64,000 nucleotides of DNA from Coriobacteriia bacterium (GCA_030655755.1 JAUSOQ010000028.1:62001-126000), one strand, 5' to 3'. Numbered from the stretch's first letter, positions 46,369-55,893 are shown. The notes: generated by a model from the sequence alone, not told the origin. Translations and numbers: made by a program.

Positions 46369-47312
46369 TGGGGGCTGTGTCGCGCAAGCTCATATCGATC
46401 GTTATTCCCCTCTACAACGAAGAGGGGAACGTTGACGAACTCGCGCGCCGCCTCCAAGCGGTCTTTGCCGAGAATCTGGGGTATGACTTCGAAGTAATCG
46501 CGGTCGAGAACGGTTGCGAAGACTCCACGCTTGAGAAGCTGCTCGCCGTGCGCAAGGACGATTCGCGCTTCAAGATCCTCCAACTTGCCCGCAACTTCCG
46601 CATGGACGGCGGCCTGACTGCAGGGCTACAGCACGCAGCGGGCGATGCGGCTGTGCTGATGACCGCCGACCTGCAGGACCCGCCGGAACTTATCACCCGG
46701 TTCATCGAGAAGTGGGAAGATGGTTTCGACAGCGTCGCCATGATTGTGACGAAGCGCGAGGGTACTGGGCTACTGCGCCGCTTCAATTCCCAGCTCTTCT
46801 ACTGGTTGATCAACGTGATGACGGGTGGCAACTTCCCAAGAAACGTCAGCGACTTCCGTCTCGTCGATCGCAAGGTCTATCAGGTCATCAACTCCATGAA
46901 CGAGCGGAACCGGTTCGTGCGGGGCATGTTCTTCTGGGCCGGCTTCAAGTCGACCGGCATCGAGCATCCACGTCCGCCGCGCTTTGCCGGTGAGTCGAAG
47001 GCCGACACGCTCAAGGTCATCGAACTCGCTCTCAAGGGCATACTCTCGTTCTCGGTCTTCCCGCTGCGAATCATCACCTGGACTGGTGTCACGGTTTCCG
47101 TTGTGGCGTTCATGCTGCTGGTCTACGAAGTGGTGAAGGCAATCTTCTTTGGGGTGCCCTTTGCCGGATTCGGATCGATCATGAGCGTCATGCTGCTGAT
47201 GTTCGGCTTCCTCTTCGTGATGCTCGGCGTTGTGGCTGAGTACATCGGACTCATCTACGAAGAGGTCAAGCAGCGCCCCAACTTCGTCGTCCGGGAGAAG
47301 ATCGGCCTGTGA
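46368..47312 (+). CDS. GtrB/ArnC-like polyprenyl-phosphate glycosyltransferase
   Basis: A 314-residue GT2 protein: ISIVIPLYNEEGNVDELA, MTADLQDPPELI (DxD region), FRLVDRKVYQ, and two C-terminal membrane helices with EYIGLIYEEVKQRP, typical of GtrB/ArnC/DPM1 enzymes that put a sugar on undecaprenyl phosphate. The GtrA-type flippase gene overlaps its stop by 4 nt. Direct coupling to the unusual cassette upstream suggests the cassette product may be its sugar or that both serve the same side branch. Confidence 0.9.
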   Translation: MGAVSRKLISIVIPLYNEEGNVDELARRLQAVFAENLGYDFEVIAVENGCEDSTLEKLLAVRKDDSRFKILQLARNFRMDGGLTAGLQHAAGDAAVLMTADLQDPPELITRFIEKWEDGFDSVAMIVTKREGTGLLRRFNSQLFYWLINVMTGGNFPRNVSDFRLVDRKVYQVINSMNERNRFVRGMFFWAGFKSTGIEHPRPPRFAGESKADTLKVIELALKGILSFSVFPLRIITWTGVTVSVVAFMLLVYEVVKAIFFGVPFAGFGSIMSVMLLMFGFLFVMLGVVAEYIGLIYEEVKQRPNFVVREKIGL

Positions 47313-47821
47313 GGTCTCTCACCGAGAAGCTGCTGGGCGCGTACGACAATCATGCAGAGAAGCTACGCTACCTGGCGGTGGGCGTTGTCAATACCGCGTT
47401 CAGCTACGGGCTGTTTTGGGTCTCGATTCGCTTTCTTGCCGGACCACTCGAGAGTTCGACTAGCTTCGACTCGAAGGTTGTCGCGATTGGGCTACAGTGG
47501 GCCGTTTGGATCGTGGCGGTGGTGTGGAGCACGACTACGATGAAGTACCTGGTCTTCCGATCGGCAGGGTCTCTCGGATCCCAGATTCCGCGCGCCTACT
47601 TCGTGTACCTACCGGCGCAAGGACTGTCGTCGCTCATTCTCTTCGTAGCGATGCAGTTCCTCGGACTCGGTGCCCTCGTCGGCCAGCTACTGGCAATCTT
47701 CATCACGACCATCTTCAGCTACTTCGGTCACAAATACTTCACGTTCCGAGTCCCATTGGAGGTGGGCGAGGTGCCGGAGGAGAACCTCCTCAGTCCGAAG
47801 ATGCCGCGCGGCTCCAGGTGA
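47309..47821 (+). CDS. GtrA-family membrane protein
   Basis: The 170 residues contain four membrane helices in the GtrA pattern (LRYLAVGVVNTAFSYGLFW, TTTMKYLVFR, FGHKYFTF). GtrA proteins flip polyprenyl-phosphate-linked sugars made by GtrB partners across the membrane for side-chain glycosylation. GTG 47309 overlaps the GtrB stop. The following membrane protein starts 38 nt later and could be the matching transferase that uses the flipped sugar. Confidence 0.88.
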   Translation: MRSLTEKLLGAYDNHAEKLRYLAVGVVNTAFSYGLFWVSIRFLAGPLESSTSFDSKVVAIGLQWAVWIVAVVWSTTTMKYLVFRSAGSLGSQIPRAYFVYLPAQGLSSLILFVAMQFLGLGALVGQLLAIFITTIFSYFGHKYFTFRVPLEVGEVPEENLLSPKMPRGSR

Positions 47822-47859
47822 TTGCTGATAGTCGGCCAGGAATACAGCGGGGAGTGCTG

Positions 47860-49641
47860 ATGGGTAGTCACGACGGATCCAAGAACTGGTCGAGAGCGGG
47901 CGCATGGTCCTACGCGCTCCTGTCCGTTCTGGTTCTCCTCGCGCTCGTGATCGTGCTTCAGCTCTGGCGGGCCGACTGGAGCGTTCCGCTCGGATACAGC
48001 GGGGACGCCGTAACCGTAAGCGCCGTCACCAAAGGTATGGCGGAGACCGGGTCTTGGCTGACCAACCCGCAACTCGGTGCCCCCGGCAGCCTGAGTATGC
48101 TCGACTACCCGGGCACTGACCTTCTGAACAACCTGGCGCTGTACCTGCTTACGTTCGTCACACGAAGCTGGGTCATCGCGCTCAACGTCTTCTACCTTTT
48201 GAGCTATCCACTGGCCGCAATCTCCTGCTTCTACGCGCTTCAGCGGCTCAGCGTTTCACGGTGGGCAGCCTTCTTCTCGGCGGTACTCTACGCGTTCCTG
48301 CCGTACCACCTGTACCGGGGTGAAACGCATCTGTACCTGAGCGCCTACTACCTCGTACCGCTTGTAGCGCTCATCGCGATCGAACTTATGGCAGCGGAGT
48401 CGCCCCTGATTGTTTCGCCTGGATTGCGCTGGCGCTCAACTCACGTACGCTGGGCCGTTATCGTGTGCGTTCTCTTGGGGGCCTCGGGCGTCTATTATGC
48501 GTACTTTGGATGCTTCTTCCTTGCGCTTGCGGGCGCGCGGGGCTGGTGGAGGACGGGCGAAGCCCGGCGGTTGAGACTCATGGCGGTGCTGCTCGCCACC
48601 GTGGTTGTGACCGCCGGGCTCAGCCTCTCGCCGTATCTGGTGCACAGACTCAACACACAGCCGAATCTGAGCGTTGCACAGCGCGGTGCTACAGAGACCG
48701 AGTATTACGGGCTCAAGATCACGCAGATGATTCTCCCGGTGCACCACCACCGCATAGTCGTGCTCGCATCAGTTCGCGAGCGGTACGTCGACGCTCTGGT
48801 TAAGATGTTTGGCGGCAGGATGGACAACGAGGCAGACGCAGCGACTCTGGGTGTTGTGGGCGTCATAGGCATGATGTACATGCTTCTGGCGCTCCTGTTC
48901 GGCAAACGAGGCGAAGGGGGAAAGGCGACCCGTTCGGAAGTCGTCACAAGCGCCGCAGTCCTCCTCGTTGCGGGCCTACTCCTTGCCACGACAAGCGGAT
49001 TCGGGACGATCGTGGGTTTCTTGTTGCCCCAGATCCGCGCGTACAACCGGATTGTCGTGTACCTCGCGTTCTTCGCCCTGTTCGGCGCAGCGGTGCTCTT
49101 CGACAAAGTGACGTCCAAAGTTCCGCCGGCACGTCAGCGCATCCTCCTGCCGCTGCTGGTGCTGTTCTTGATGGTCGTCGGCGTGGCCGACCAGACCACG
49201 TCAGCCAGTATCCCCGACTATGCGCACACACGTACCGACTGGGCCACGCTCGGTGAGTTCGTGGGGCGCGTCGAGGCGCGTGTACCGCGAGACGCGATGG
49301 TCTTCCAGCTGCCGTACGTGCCCTTCCCGGAGAACCCGCCCGTCGTCGCGATGAAAGACTACGATCATTTCAAGCCGTATCTGCAGTCCACGAAGATTCA
49401 CTGGAGTTACGGGGCGATGAAAGGTCGCGAGGATTCCATATGGCAGCAGAATGTCGCAGCGCTGCCAGTCACTCAGATGGTCGCGATGCTTCGCGAGCGG
49501 GGGTTCGCGGGCGTGTGGGTCGATCGGGTCGGCTACACCGACGGTGCGGCAGCCATCGAAGCCGAAATCGCAGCTGCTTCAGGCGTTCAGGTCATGTCGA
49601 GCTCGGATGGGCGTTACGCCTTCTTCGCGCTTGACGAGTAG
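47860..49641 (+). CDS. YfhO/GT-C-like multi-pass membrane protein
   Basis: This 593-residue protein has about 12 membrane helices and a soluble C-terminal domain (about 440-593). Near the first loop it has GYSGDAVTVSAVTKGMAE and DYPGTDLL, acidic motifs as in GT-C glycosyltransferases or the YfhO family, where GtrA/GtrB systems have their third, sugar-specific GtrC component. Function as the side-chain transferase is therefore a reasonable inference from position. ATG 47860 follows GGGGAG; the longer in-frame start at 47497 overlaps gtrA. Confidence 0.65.
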   Translation: MGSHDGSKNWSRAGAWSYALLSVLVLLALVIVLQLWRADWSVPLGYSGDAVTVSAVTKGMAETGSWLTNPQLGAPGSLSMLDYPGTDLLNNLALYLLTFVTRSWVIALNVFYLLSYPLAAISCFYALQRLSVSRWAAFFSAVLYAFLPYHLYRGETHLYLSAYYLVPLVALIAIELMAAESPLIVSPGLRWRSTHVRWAVIVCVLLGASGVYYAYFGCFFLALAGARGWWRTGEARRLRLMAVLLATVVVTAGLSLSPYLVHRLNTQPNLSVAQRGATETEYYGLKITQMILPVHHHRIVVLASVRERYVDALVKMFGGRMDNEADAATLGVVGVIGMMYMLLALLFGKRGEGGKATRSEVVTSAAVLLVAGLLLATTSGFGTIVGFLLPQIRAYNRIVVYLAFFALFGAAVLFDKVTSKVPPARQRILLPLLVLFLMVVGVADQTTSASIPDYAHTRTDWATLGEFVGRVEARVPRDAMVFQLPYVPFPENPPVVAMKDYDHFKPYLQSTKIHWSYGAMKGREDSIWQQNVAALPVTQMVAMLRERGFAGVWVDRVGYTDGAAAIEAEIAAASGVQVMSSSDGRYAFFALDE

Positions 49642-49659
49642 CGCCGTCGAGCGGCTTTG

Positions 49660-51186
49660 TCATGCGGCCGAGACGCGGTGCCGGACGGCATCTGCGGCGC
49701 TCTTGAGATCGGCGCGCTCGTCCGCCGACAGCCCAACCGCGACCATCGCCACGTAGTAGGCACCGCAGCTGACCACACTGAGTGCTGCGAGTCCCACAAG
49801 GGAATCCGCGAGCGGCGTACTCAGTCCCAATAGGCTGATGCTCGCCGGCACAACGAGCAGTGGGTACACGGGCAGCATCGTTTCGCGCAGCCACCGCTTT
49901 GCCGGCACGTCGATCTCTCGAAGCAACAGTCGCATATGAATCGGGTAGTCGAGTACGTAGGGGATTGCTGTGCCCAGCACGACACCTAGGATACCCAAGG
50001 GCCCCACGAGCGCGATGCTCAAGGCCAGGTTGCCAAATGCCATCGTCAGGGCCATAGGCAGGCGTTGCGGTAAGGCACCGGTTCCCAGGATGATGCTATC
50101 ACCGATGATGCCACCCACTACCAGTAGGTGAGGAAGAATCAGAAGTCGTGCATTCATCGCCTGTGCGGCGAAATCCGGTCCAAGCCATTCGCGCAGCAGG
50201 GGGCGAGCGATTACGGCGAGCACTACAATTACGGGAGTGACGAGCGCCAACGTATACTTCGTGCCGCGCAAAAACAGCGCACGCAACCTCTCGGTCTCAC
50301 CTAAGGCATCGAGATGAGAGGCCATGGGTATGACTGCTGAATTCGCGAAGCCGGTGAGGGCCGCGATCAAACCTTGCATGCGGCCGGACGCCTCGTAGAG
50401 CGTTACGGCTGCGGCACCGACAAATGCGCCAAGGATCATCCTATCAGTCTGCTGGTACAAGACTATCGTCATCACTTGCACGACGAAGATCGCCCAGCTG
50501 AAGCTGAAGATGCGCTTGAGCGATTCAGGCCGAGCCAGCGTCGGGCTTACGGTGATGCCGGCCAGTTGGCGGCGAGCGAAAAACACGTTGACTAAACTAC
50601 CCAGTGCCCCGATGGACGAGGTCGCAATCAACAACACAAAGGGTCCTTGGTGCGCGATGAGCACGGCGGCGATTGCCACCGCATTGGCGAGTGTCACGCC
50701 CAGCGACACGCGAGCGGTGATCGTGTAGTTCTGGAAGCCGTGCAGCACCGACACAAACGTGCTTGCTGGCCATGTCCACAGTGAGAACGCTGCCGCGACA
50801 AGCAGCAGCCGCTGCAGCAGGTCGGCTTGCTCAGGCGTTACGCGGAACAGCACGCCGGAAAGAAGCCCCAGGATCACCATCAGCGCGGCGATGACTACGC
50901 CGATGATGATGTAGAAGACGAGTGCTGCCGAGGCAAGCGCCCCGATGCCCTCACGGCTTCCCTCGGACTCCTTTGCGGCAATCATCTTCACGAGTGACGC
51001 ACCAACGCCGAAGTCGAGAAGTGACGCGTAACCAACAATCGAGCTTGCGAGAAGATACAGACCGTAGTCAGCCAGGCCGAAGGATCTTATGAGCAGTGGC
51101 ATGAAGACGAGGCCTGCCAACAACGACGTGAACTGTGCAGTTCCGTTCGCGAGGGTGTTGGTGACTATGCGGCGCTTCTCGGTCAT
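49660..51186 (-). CDS. Wzx-type oligosaccharide flippase
   Basis: A 508-residue MOP-superfamily protein with about 12-14 membrane helices. The N-terminus, NTLANGTAQFTSLLAGLVFM, and FGLADYGLYLLASS match polysaccharide transporter (Wzx/RfbX) proteins that flip undecaprenyl-pyrophosphate-linked repeat units. It is convergent with the preceding YfhO-like gene and divergent from the methyltransferase gene. With the WbaP-like and Wzy/ligase-like genes downstream it suggests Wzx/Wzy-dependent assembly. Confidence 0.88.
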   Translation of the reverse strand: MTEKRRIVTNTLANGTAQFTSLLAGLVFMPLLIRSFGLADYGLYLLASSIVGYASLLDFGVGASLVKMIAAKESEGSREGIGALASAALVFYIIIGVVIAALMVILGLLSGVLFRVTPEQADLLQRLLLVAAAFSLWTWPASTFVSVLHGFQNYTITARVSLGVTLANAVAIAAVLIAHQGPFVLLIATSSIGALGSLVNVFFARRQLAGITVSPTLARPESLKRIFSFSWAIFVVQVMTIVLYQQTDRMILGAFVGAAAVTLYEASGRMQGLIAALTGFANSAVIPMASHLDALGETERLRALFLRGTKYTLALVTPVIVVLAVIARPLLREWLGPDFAAQAMNARLLILPHLLVVGGIIGDSIILGTGALPQRLPMALTMAFGNLALSIALVGPLGILGVVLGTAIPYVLDYPIHMRLLLREIDVPAKRWLRETMLPVYPLLVVPASISLLGLSTPLADSLVGLAALSVVSCGAYYVAMVAVGLSADERADLKSAADAVRHRVSAA

Positions 51187-51401
51187 TTCACCTCATCGAT
51201 TCCCTGGCTGATCAAACAGGGCATATCACCCAGCTGCTTCCTTCAGGGTAGCGCACTGTGCCCCCGATCTTGCACGTGTTTGCCCGCTACGGTGTGAACG
51301 AGGCGATGCGGGCGCGTTTGCACGCGGTTATCTTCATGCGGACGCTGGTGGTACGCTCTGCGTGTTTCCGCTTATCAGATTGTGCAGGACTGAGGAGAAC
51401 A

Positions 51402-52172
51402 GTGATCGCGAAGATCAGGTCACATATTACCAAGCTCCTTCGTGACGCTGTCCTTTTGCGAGCGGAGTTGCCCGAGGTGCTCGAGATTACTCCGTTCCAG
51501 GATCGGTCTCCTCGTGACTACGGTGACCTAGATCAGGACGGCCGCTATGTGCTCTTCGAGGATGCGTTTCGTGGTGCTCCATCTGAGATTGCCGTTCGGC
51601 AGAGTCGGTACTTGCCTTGGATTAGAGAGGGCGTCTCCGCGAGCGGTGGGCTTCCGGTGCTCGATGCGGGCTTCGGTCGTGGGGAGTTCCTGCGCGCCTT
51701 GCGCGATGAGGGTATTGTTGTTCGCGGCGTTGACCTGAACGCCTCGTCATGTGCTTCCCTGATTGATGAGGGTTTCGACGTGACGTGTCGCGACGTCAAC
51801 GCCTATCTGAAGGATTGCCAGGAAGCCGAGTATTCTGCCGTTGTGTCGAATTCCGTGATCGAGCACATGGAGCCGGATGATGCGCTAGAGTTCCTGAGAC
51901 TGGCGACCAGGGCCGTTGCTCCCGGGGGGTGCGTGGTGGTTGAGACCAATAATCCAGAGTGCGCTTTCGCTCTTGGGCAGTTCTGGCTCGACCCGACACA
52001 CACTCGTCCATATCACGCGCTGACAGTGACGTTTCACTTGCGAAGCTGTGGCTGCTCTCGCGCCACTGTCACCTACGCCTGTCCGGTTTCCCGCGCTCAT
52101 CGTGTTCCCGGGACGCATCCGTGCAACTACCAGGAATACGCAGCCGTCGGGTTCAAGGAAGGCGTCGGGTAG
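51402..52172 (+). CDS. SAM-dependent methyltransferase of the polysaccharide locus
   Basis: A 256-residue class I methyltransferase: VLDAGFGRGEFLRAL (SAM motif I), VRGVDLNASSC, SNSVIEHMEPDDALEFL and FWLDPTHTRPYH, close to O-antigen methyltransferases. The end, YQEYAAVG, matches the end of relatives, but the segment between RPYH and it is shorter than usual, so an internal deletion is possible. GTG 51402 has TGAGGAG 4 nt upstream; a GTG at 51258 adds an unconvincing leader. It faces a convergent glycosyltransferase gene after 2 nt. Confidence 0.78.
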   Translation: MIAKIRSHITKLLRDAVLLRAELPEVLEITPFQDRSPRDYGDLDQDGRYVLFEDAFRGAPSEIAVRQSRYLPWIREGVSASGGLPVLDAGFGRGEFLRALRDEGIVVRGVDLNASSCASLIDEGFDVTCRDVNAYLKDCQEAEYSAVVSNSVIEHMEPDDALEFLRLATRAVAPGGCVVVETNNPECAFALGQFWLDPTHTRPYHALTVTFHLRSCGCSRATVTYACPVSRAHRVPGTHPCNYQEYAAVGFKEGVG

Positions 52173-52174
52173 GC

Positions 52175-53437
52175 TTAGTCCACCAGCCCGAGCCGACGCA
52201 GGGTGCCGGCGGCGCTTGCACGGGCGCGCCAGTATCCTGCGGGTCGATTCTGAAGACCGGCGAGCTCCGAGAGAGCCGGTGCTGTCTCTGAGTAGCCGAG
52301 GAGCGTCTCAATCGCGGCTGCGCGCGCGGGGTTGGAGTGGGTAGCGAGCGCCGCTGCTCTGGCGGCCGCCCCGAGAGCCGCTCGGTGCTCGTCGTCCATG
52401 AGTTCACCCATCGCCCGTGCAGCATCTGCCTCGTCGGGCTCGGCCCACATCTGGTTTGGTCCCATCCTCGCCATGCTGTAGCTTCCGATTGACGTCCCTG
52501 ACACGGGAACGAGGCGGTACCGAATGAGCTTCGAGTCGTTCGGCGTCATGAAGTCCAAATTACCCGAGTAGGCGGTTGCTATGACTGGGACACCAAGCAT
52601 CATGGACTCGAGTAGCCCCAGTCCCAGGCCCTCGCCTCGGTGTAGAGATACGAACACGTCGGCGCTTGCGTAGAGCGAAAGGACGTCAGGGTAGGGTAGG
52701 CTTTCCGCTATGAGGTCAATCGCGGGATCACCTGCGGTCAGTTTGCGGAGTTCTTGGAGGCGGCCCGCCTGGGAACGGTTATGTTCGGGGTTGTTCACCT
52801 TGATGATCAATCGAGTTCGCTTTGCGGTTGCCGCATCCAGGTTGTCGCGCATGCTTTGAAATGCGCGGACGACTCCGTGCGGGTTCTTGCGCGACAGGTC
52901 GCTGTTGAGATCGAAACTCGAGATGAATACCACATCGCGCTTACTGAAGTGCCAGCGGGCGCGATCTGCTCGGACGGTTCCGGGAATCTCTGCTATGGGG
53001 GGAAGGTGGAGAATCTTCGGACCGGACAATGATGCGGTCGCGAGTTCTTCGACAAACCGTGTGGGCGCCAGTACCACGTCCATGCGGTTCATGGTGTCGA
53101 TCCAAAGGGGTGGGAATTCCGAGAGTTCCCAATAGGGGATGATTGCATTCAAGCGTCCATTGATCTTGAGCCACGGCGGACGACATCGCACCTGGGCGCG
53201 GAGTTCCGGGGGATTGAGATGAAACAGATTCACCTGGTACGGTGCGGTGGCAGATCGCGACCACTCGTGCGAAAGCCATGTGGAGTTACTGCGATGCGTT
53301 TGCGAGTTTGTGGGGATGTCGATCGTAACGAATGGCACACCAAGGTTCTGTAGGAGTCTTGCTGTCAGCCGACAGGCAACCCCCAGGCCAAGATTCCCGG
53401 AGATATGTCCGATCAGGTTGACTCCCGGTTGTGTCAT
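52175..53437 (-). CDS. Glycosyltransferase, GT4-like
   Basis: A 420-residue GT-B glycosyltransferase. It has NLIGHISGNLGLGVACR at the start (acceptor side) and the donor-site pattern SLHRGEGLGLGLLESMMLGVPV near residue 270. It is a full-length homologue of the protein encoded by the overlapping upstream gene (53434-54714); both share GLGVA and SLHRxEGLGLxLLE. The pair probably adds related sugars in sequence. The final 30 residues are Ala/Arg-rich. Confidence 0.82.
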   Translation of the reverse strand: MTQPGVNLIGHISGNLGLGVACRLTARLLQNLGVPFVTIDIPTNSQTHRSNSTWLSHEWSRSATAPYQVNLFHLNPPELRAQVRCRPPWLKINGRLNAIIPYWELSEFPPLWIDTMNRMDVVLAPTRFVEELATASLSGPKILHLPPIAEIPGTVRADRARWHFSKRDVVFISSFDLNSDLSRKNPHGVVRAFQSMRDNLDAATAKRTRLIIKVNNPEHNRSQAGRLQELRKLTAGDPAIDLIAESLPYPDVLSLYASADVFVSLHRGEGLGLGLLESMMLGVPVIATAYSGNLDFMTPNDSKLIRYRLVPVSGTSIGSYSMARMGPNQMWAEPDEADAARAMGELMDDEHRAALGAAARAAALATHSNPARAAAIETLLGYSETAPALSELAGLQNRPAGYWRARASAAGTLRRLGLVD

Positions 53438-54714
53438 GAGGGGACCCCGAGCCTTGTGCGTATCCTGTGCACGATCGCCCTCGCGATCCGTTTCCCCTCG
53501 TTTCGAAAGTACGCACGACGGAAGTCTGTCATATGGGCAGCGGTGACGGTGTCGGGCTTGAGTGTCTCCAGCGCCGACACTATCGCGTTGCCGCTGTCAT
53601 AGCATGCGGTGAGTGCGCGTGCGTCCGTAGCTGCCTTGTGACCGAGGGAGGCTCGCAACTCGGAGCTCTCGGCGAGCCGCCGCATCCAAGCGGCGGCTTC
53701 ATCGACACTGGGGTCAGCCCACTGCTGCTTGCCGCTGATGCCTTTGCTGTATATGGGCTGGGTACTCGACACGACATCGATCAGTTTGAAACTCACGGGG
53801 CAGGAGTTCTCCGCTGTCATGAAGTCCATATTGCCGGACCAGGCTGTCGCTATCACTGGCTTGCCCAGTGCCATCGCCTCGAGCAAGTTCAGTCCCAGTC
53901 CTTCCGAGCGGTGGAGCGAGACCAGCACATCGCTGGAGGCGTACAGCGTTAACACTTCCCGGTAATTCATGGGTCGGTCGAGTACGATGATGCGCGGATC
54001 GGCCGCGACCTCGCGCAGGTGGGTGACATTACGCTCAAGCCCGCGTATCGTCTCGACGTTACTGGCCTTTATGACAAGGCGCACGTCTTCGCGCTCAGGG
54101 AATGCTTGCAGGAATGCTTCGATCGCAGCCCAGGGATTCTTGCGTTCGATGTCGCTGCGCATATCGAAGCTCATCACGAATATGAGTGCATCGTCCGGCA
54201 GGTTGAAAGCTGCGCGGTCGGGAGTGATGTCTCCTGGCACATGCACGGCTTGTGGGTAGTGGATCACGTTCGCATCAGGCAGACTGTCGCGAACAGCGGC
54301 CTCCACGAAGTGTGTGGGCGCGAAGACCACATCCATCGCAGCTAGGGGCTTGACCCAGGCATCCGGCAACCGGGGTAGCTCCCAGAACGGTACGCACGCG
54401 TTGATGCGCCCGGACAGAGCCACCGTGTTCTTGAACGGGTTGAGCAGATAGAGCATCTGGTCAGGGTTGATGTGAAAGAGGTTGACCACGTACGGTTCGA
54501 CTCGGCGGTCGGCTGCGATCTTCTCGGCGAAGGTCGAGTCCTTGCCCTGCATGCCGCCGCCAGGGTTCACGTCGATGAAGCGGGAGGGTATCCCGTTCGT
54601 CAGTAGCATGTGAGCGGTGTTACGTGCTGCGACCCCAAGCCCAAGGTTGGAGGTGAGATAGCCGAAGAGGTTGACGCCGAAATCGGGATGCGTTGAGATT
54701 TTCGAGGGATTCAT
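53434..54714 (-). CDS. Glycosyltransferase, GT4-like (paralogue)
   Basis: The 426-residue protein shares with its neighbour the start GVNLFGYLTSNLGLGVAARN, the loop EKIAADRRVEPYVVNLFHIN and the donor-site segment SLHRSEGLGLNLLEAMALGKPV. It overlaps the next gene by 4 nt (ATGA). Its start faces the divergent GT gene with the unusual start codon at 54817, with about 100 nt of shared upstream region. Substrate unknown. Confidence 0.82.
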   Translation of the reverse strand: MNPSKISTHPDFGVNLFGYLTSNLGLGVAARNTAHMLLTNGIPSRFIDVNPGGGMQGKDSTFAEKIAADRRVEPYVVNLFHINPDQMLYLLNPFKNTVALSGRINACVPFWELPRLPDAWVKPLAAMDVVFAPTHFVEAAVRDSLPDANVIHYPQAVHVPGDITPDRAAFNLPDDALIFVMSFDMRSDIERKNPWAAIEAFLQAFPEREDVRLVIKASNVETIRGLERNVTHLREVAADPRIIVLDRPMNYREVLTLYASSDVLVSLHRSEGLGLNLLEAMALGKPVIATAWSGNMDFMTAENSCPVSFKLIDVVSSTQPIYSKGISGKQQWADPSVDEAAAWMRRLAESSELRASLGHKAATDARALTACYDSGNAIVSALETLKPDTVTAAHMTDFRRAYFRNEGKRIARAIVHRIRTRLGVPS

Positions 54715-54760
54715 GAGTCGAATGATAATCGACGGTCCTCTGCGGTGTCACGCGCAAGGG

Positions 54761-54816
54761 TATGATGGTTGTTCGTATGCCTGTGCATCCGATGTTGTCG
54801 GTCTTGGAGGTCAACC
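54761..54816 (+). promoter_or_regulatory. Candidate -10 and ribosome site before an ATT start
   Basis: TATGAT (54761-54766) is a good -10, but no convincing -35 precedes it. GGAGG (54806-54810) lies 6 nt before an ATT codon (54817) that begins the natural N-terminus of the next protein. Confidence 0.4.
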
Positions 54817-55893
54817 ATTCGTATCCTACTTGATTGTCGCATGGCCTCCTGGAGCGGTGTGGGGCGATACACGACCGGTCTTGCTTCGGCACTCGCACGT
54901 CGGGATGACGTTGCCTTGGTGGTCGCGTGCGATCCCGTTGACGTCGAACTGCTCACCGGCGATCTCAACGCAGAGGTCTTCTCGGCAACGAGCGCGCCAT
55001 TCAGTCTCACGGGCATGTGGGAGCTTGGCCGAATCGCTCGACGAGCCCGCGCCGACGTCACGCACTGCCCACACTTCCCGACGCCGTTTCCCGCGTTACA
55101 TCCGCTCGTGGTGACACTTCACGATCTCAGTCCGCTGATCGTTCCCGGTCTCATGCCTTCTGCGGCCAAGCGCACGCTCTATCGCGCATGGAATCGTCGT
55201 GCTGTGCGTTGTGCAGACCGTATCGTCGCGGTCTCGGCCAGTACCGCTCATGATCTTGCGAGGATCTTCCCGCCTGCTGCCACCAAGACATCGGTCGTGC
55301 TTGAGGCTGCCGATGATTTTGCCGGAGGCGACCTCGGCGAGCTGCCGGAGTGGCTGCAGGGCCGCCGCTACATCCTGTCGATGGGCAACATGCGACCACA
55401 CAAGGACCTCCCCACGCTCCTGCGGGCATTCGAGGCTCTCTCGGATGACGGCGTGCTGCTCGTGCTCGTCGGCAATGACGTACCCGGCTATGCAGCATCC
55501 GTCATCGGAGGTGCCGCAGATCGAGTGCGATTCACTGGACCCGTGGACGACCCGATGCTTCGACGCCTGTATCAGGACGCAGCCGTCTTCGCCTTCCCCT
55601 CGTTCTACGAAGGTTTCGGTCTTCCGCCGCTCGAGGCGATGTCGCTGGGTACGCCGGTCGTGTGTGCCGACGCGGCCTCGCTGCCGGAGGTCGTGGGAGA
55701 TGCAGCACTGCTCTTCCCGGCGCGCAACGTCGACGCGCTGACTGCTGCGCTTGCGCGGGTGCTGTCCGACGACGCATTCAGGCGGCACCTCTCTGCCGCA
55801 GGACGCGCTCGGGCCGCTACAATGACATGGGAGCGCACAGCAAAGGAGACGGTCGCAGTGTACGAGCGCGCGATTGTGGAGGCACACGAGTGA
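54817..55893 (+). CDS. Glycosyltransferase family 4 with apparent ATT start
   Basis: A 358-residue GT4 enzyme. The donor site has FPSFYEGFGLPPLEAMSLG (about residue 266), and LSMGNMRPHKDLPTLL and VSASTAHDLARIF are typical. The first beta strand should read RILLDCRMASWSGVGRYT. The only upstream in-frame candidates, TTG 54769 and others, have no ribosome site, while ATG 54841 would cut off that strand. GGAGG lies 6 nt before ATT 54817, so a rare ATT start is the best reading. It overlaps the next gene by 4 nt. Confidence 0.85.
   Translation: MRILLDCRMASWSGVGRYTTGLASALARRDDVALVVACDPVDVELLTGDLNAEVFSATSAPFSLTGMWELGRIARRARADVTHCPHFPTPFPALHPLVVTLHDLSPLIVPGLMPSAAKRTLYRAWNRRAVRCADRIVAVSASTAHDLARIFPPAATKTSVVLEAADDFAGGDLGELPEWLQGRRYILSMGNMRPHKDLPTLLRAFEALSDDGVLLVLVGNDVPGYAASVIGGAADRVRFTGPVDDPMLRRLYQDAAVFAFPSFYEGFGLPPLEAMSLGTPVVCADAASLPEVVGDAALLFPARNVDALTAALARVLSDDAFRRHLSAAGRARAATMTWERTAKETVAVYERAIVEAHE

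Noticed and set aside
47497-47859. N-terminal extension of the YfhO-like protein
   Set aside because: It lies inside gtrA in another frame; ATG 47860 has a good GGGGAG site and begins the first membrane segment.
51330-51365. JUMPStart/ops-like sequence (GGTGGTACGCTCTGCGTG) before the methyltransferase gene
   Set aside because: It resembles GGCGGTAGCGTG only loosely, and no RfaH is known to occur in this type of organism.
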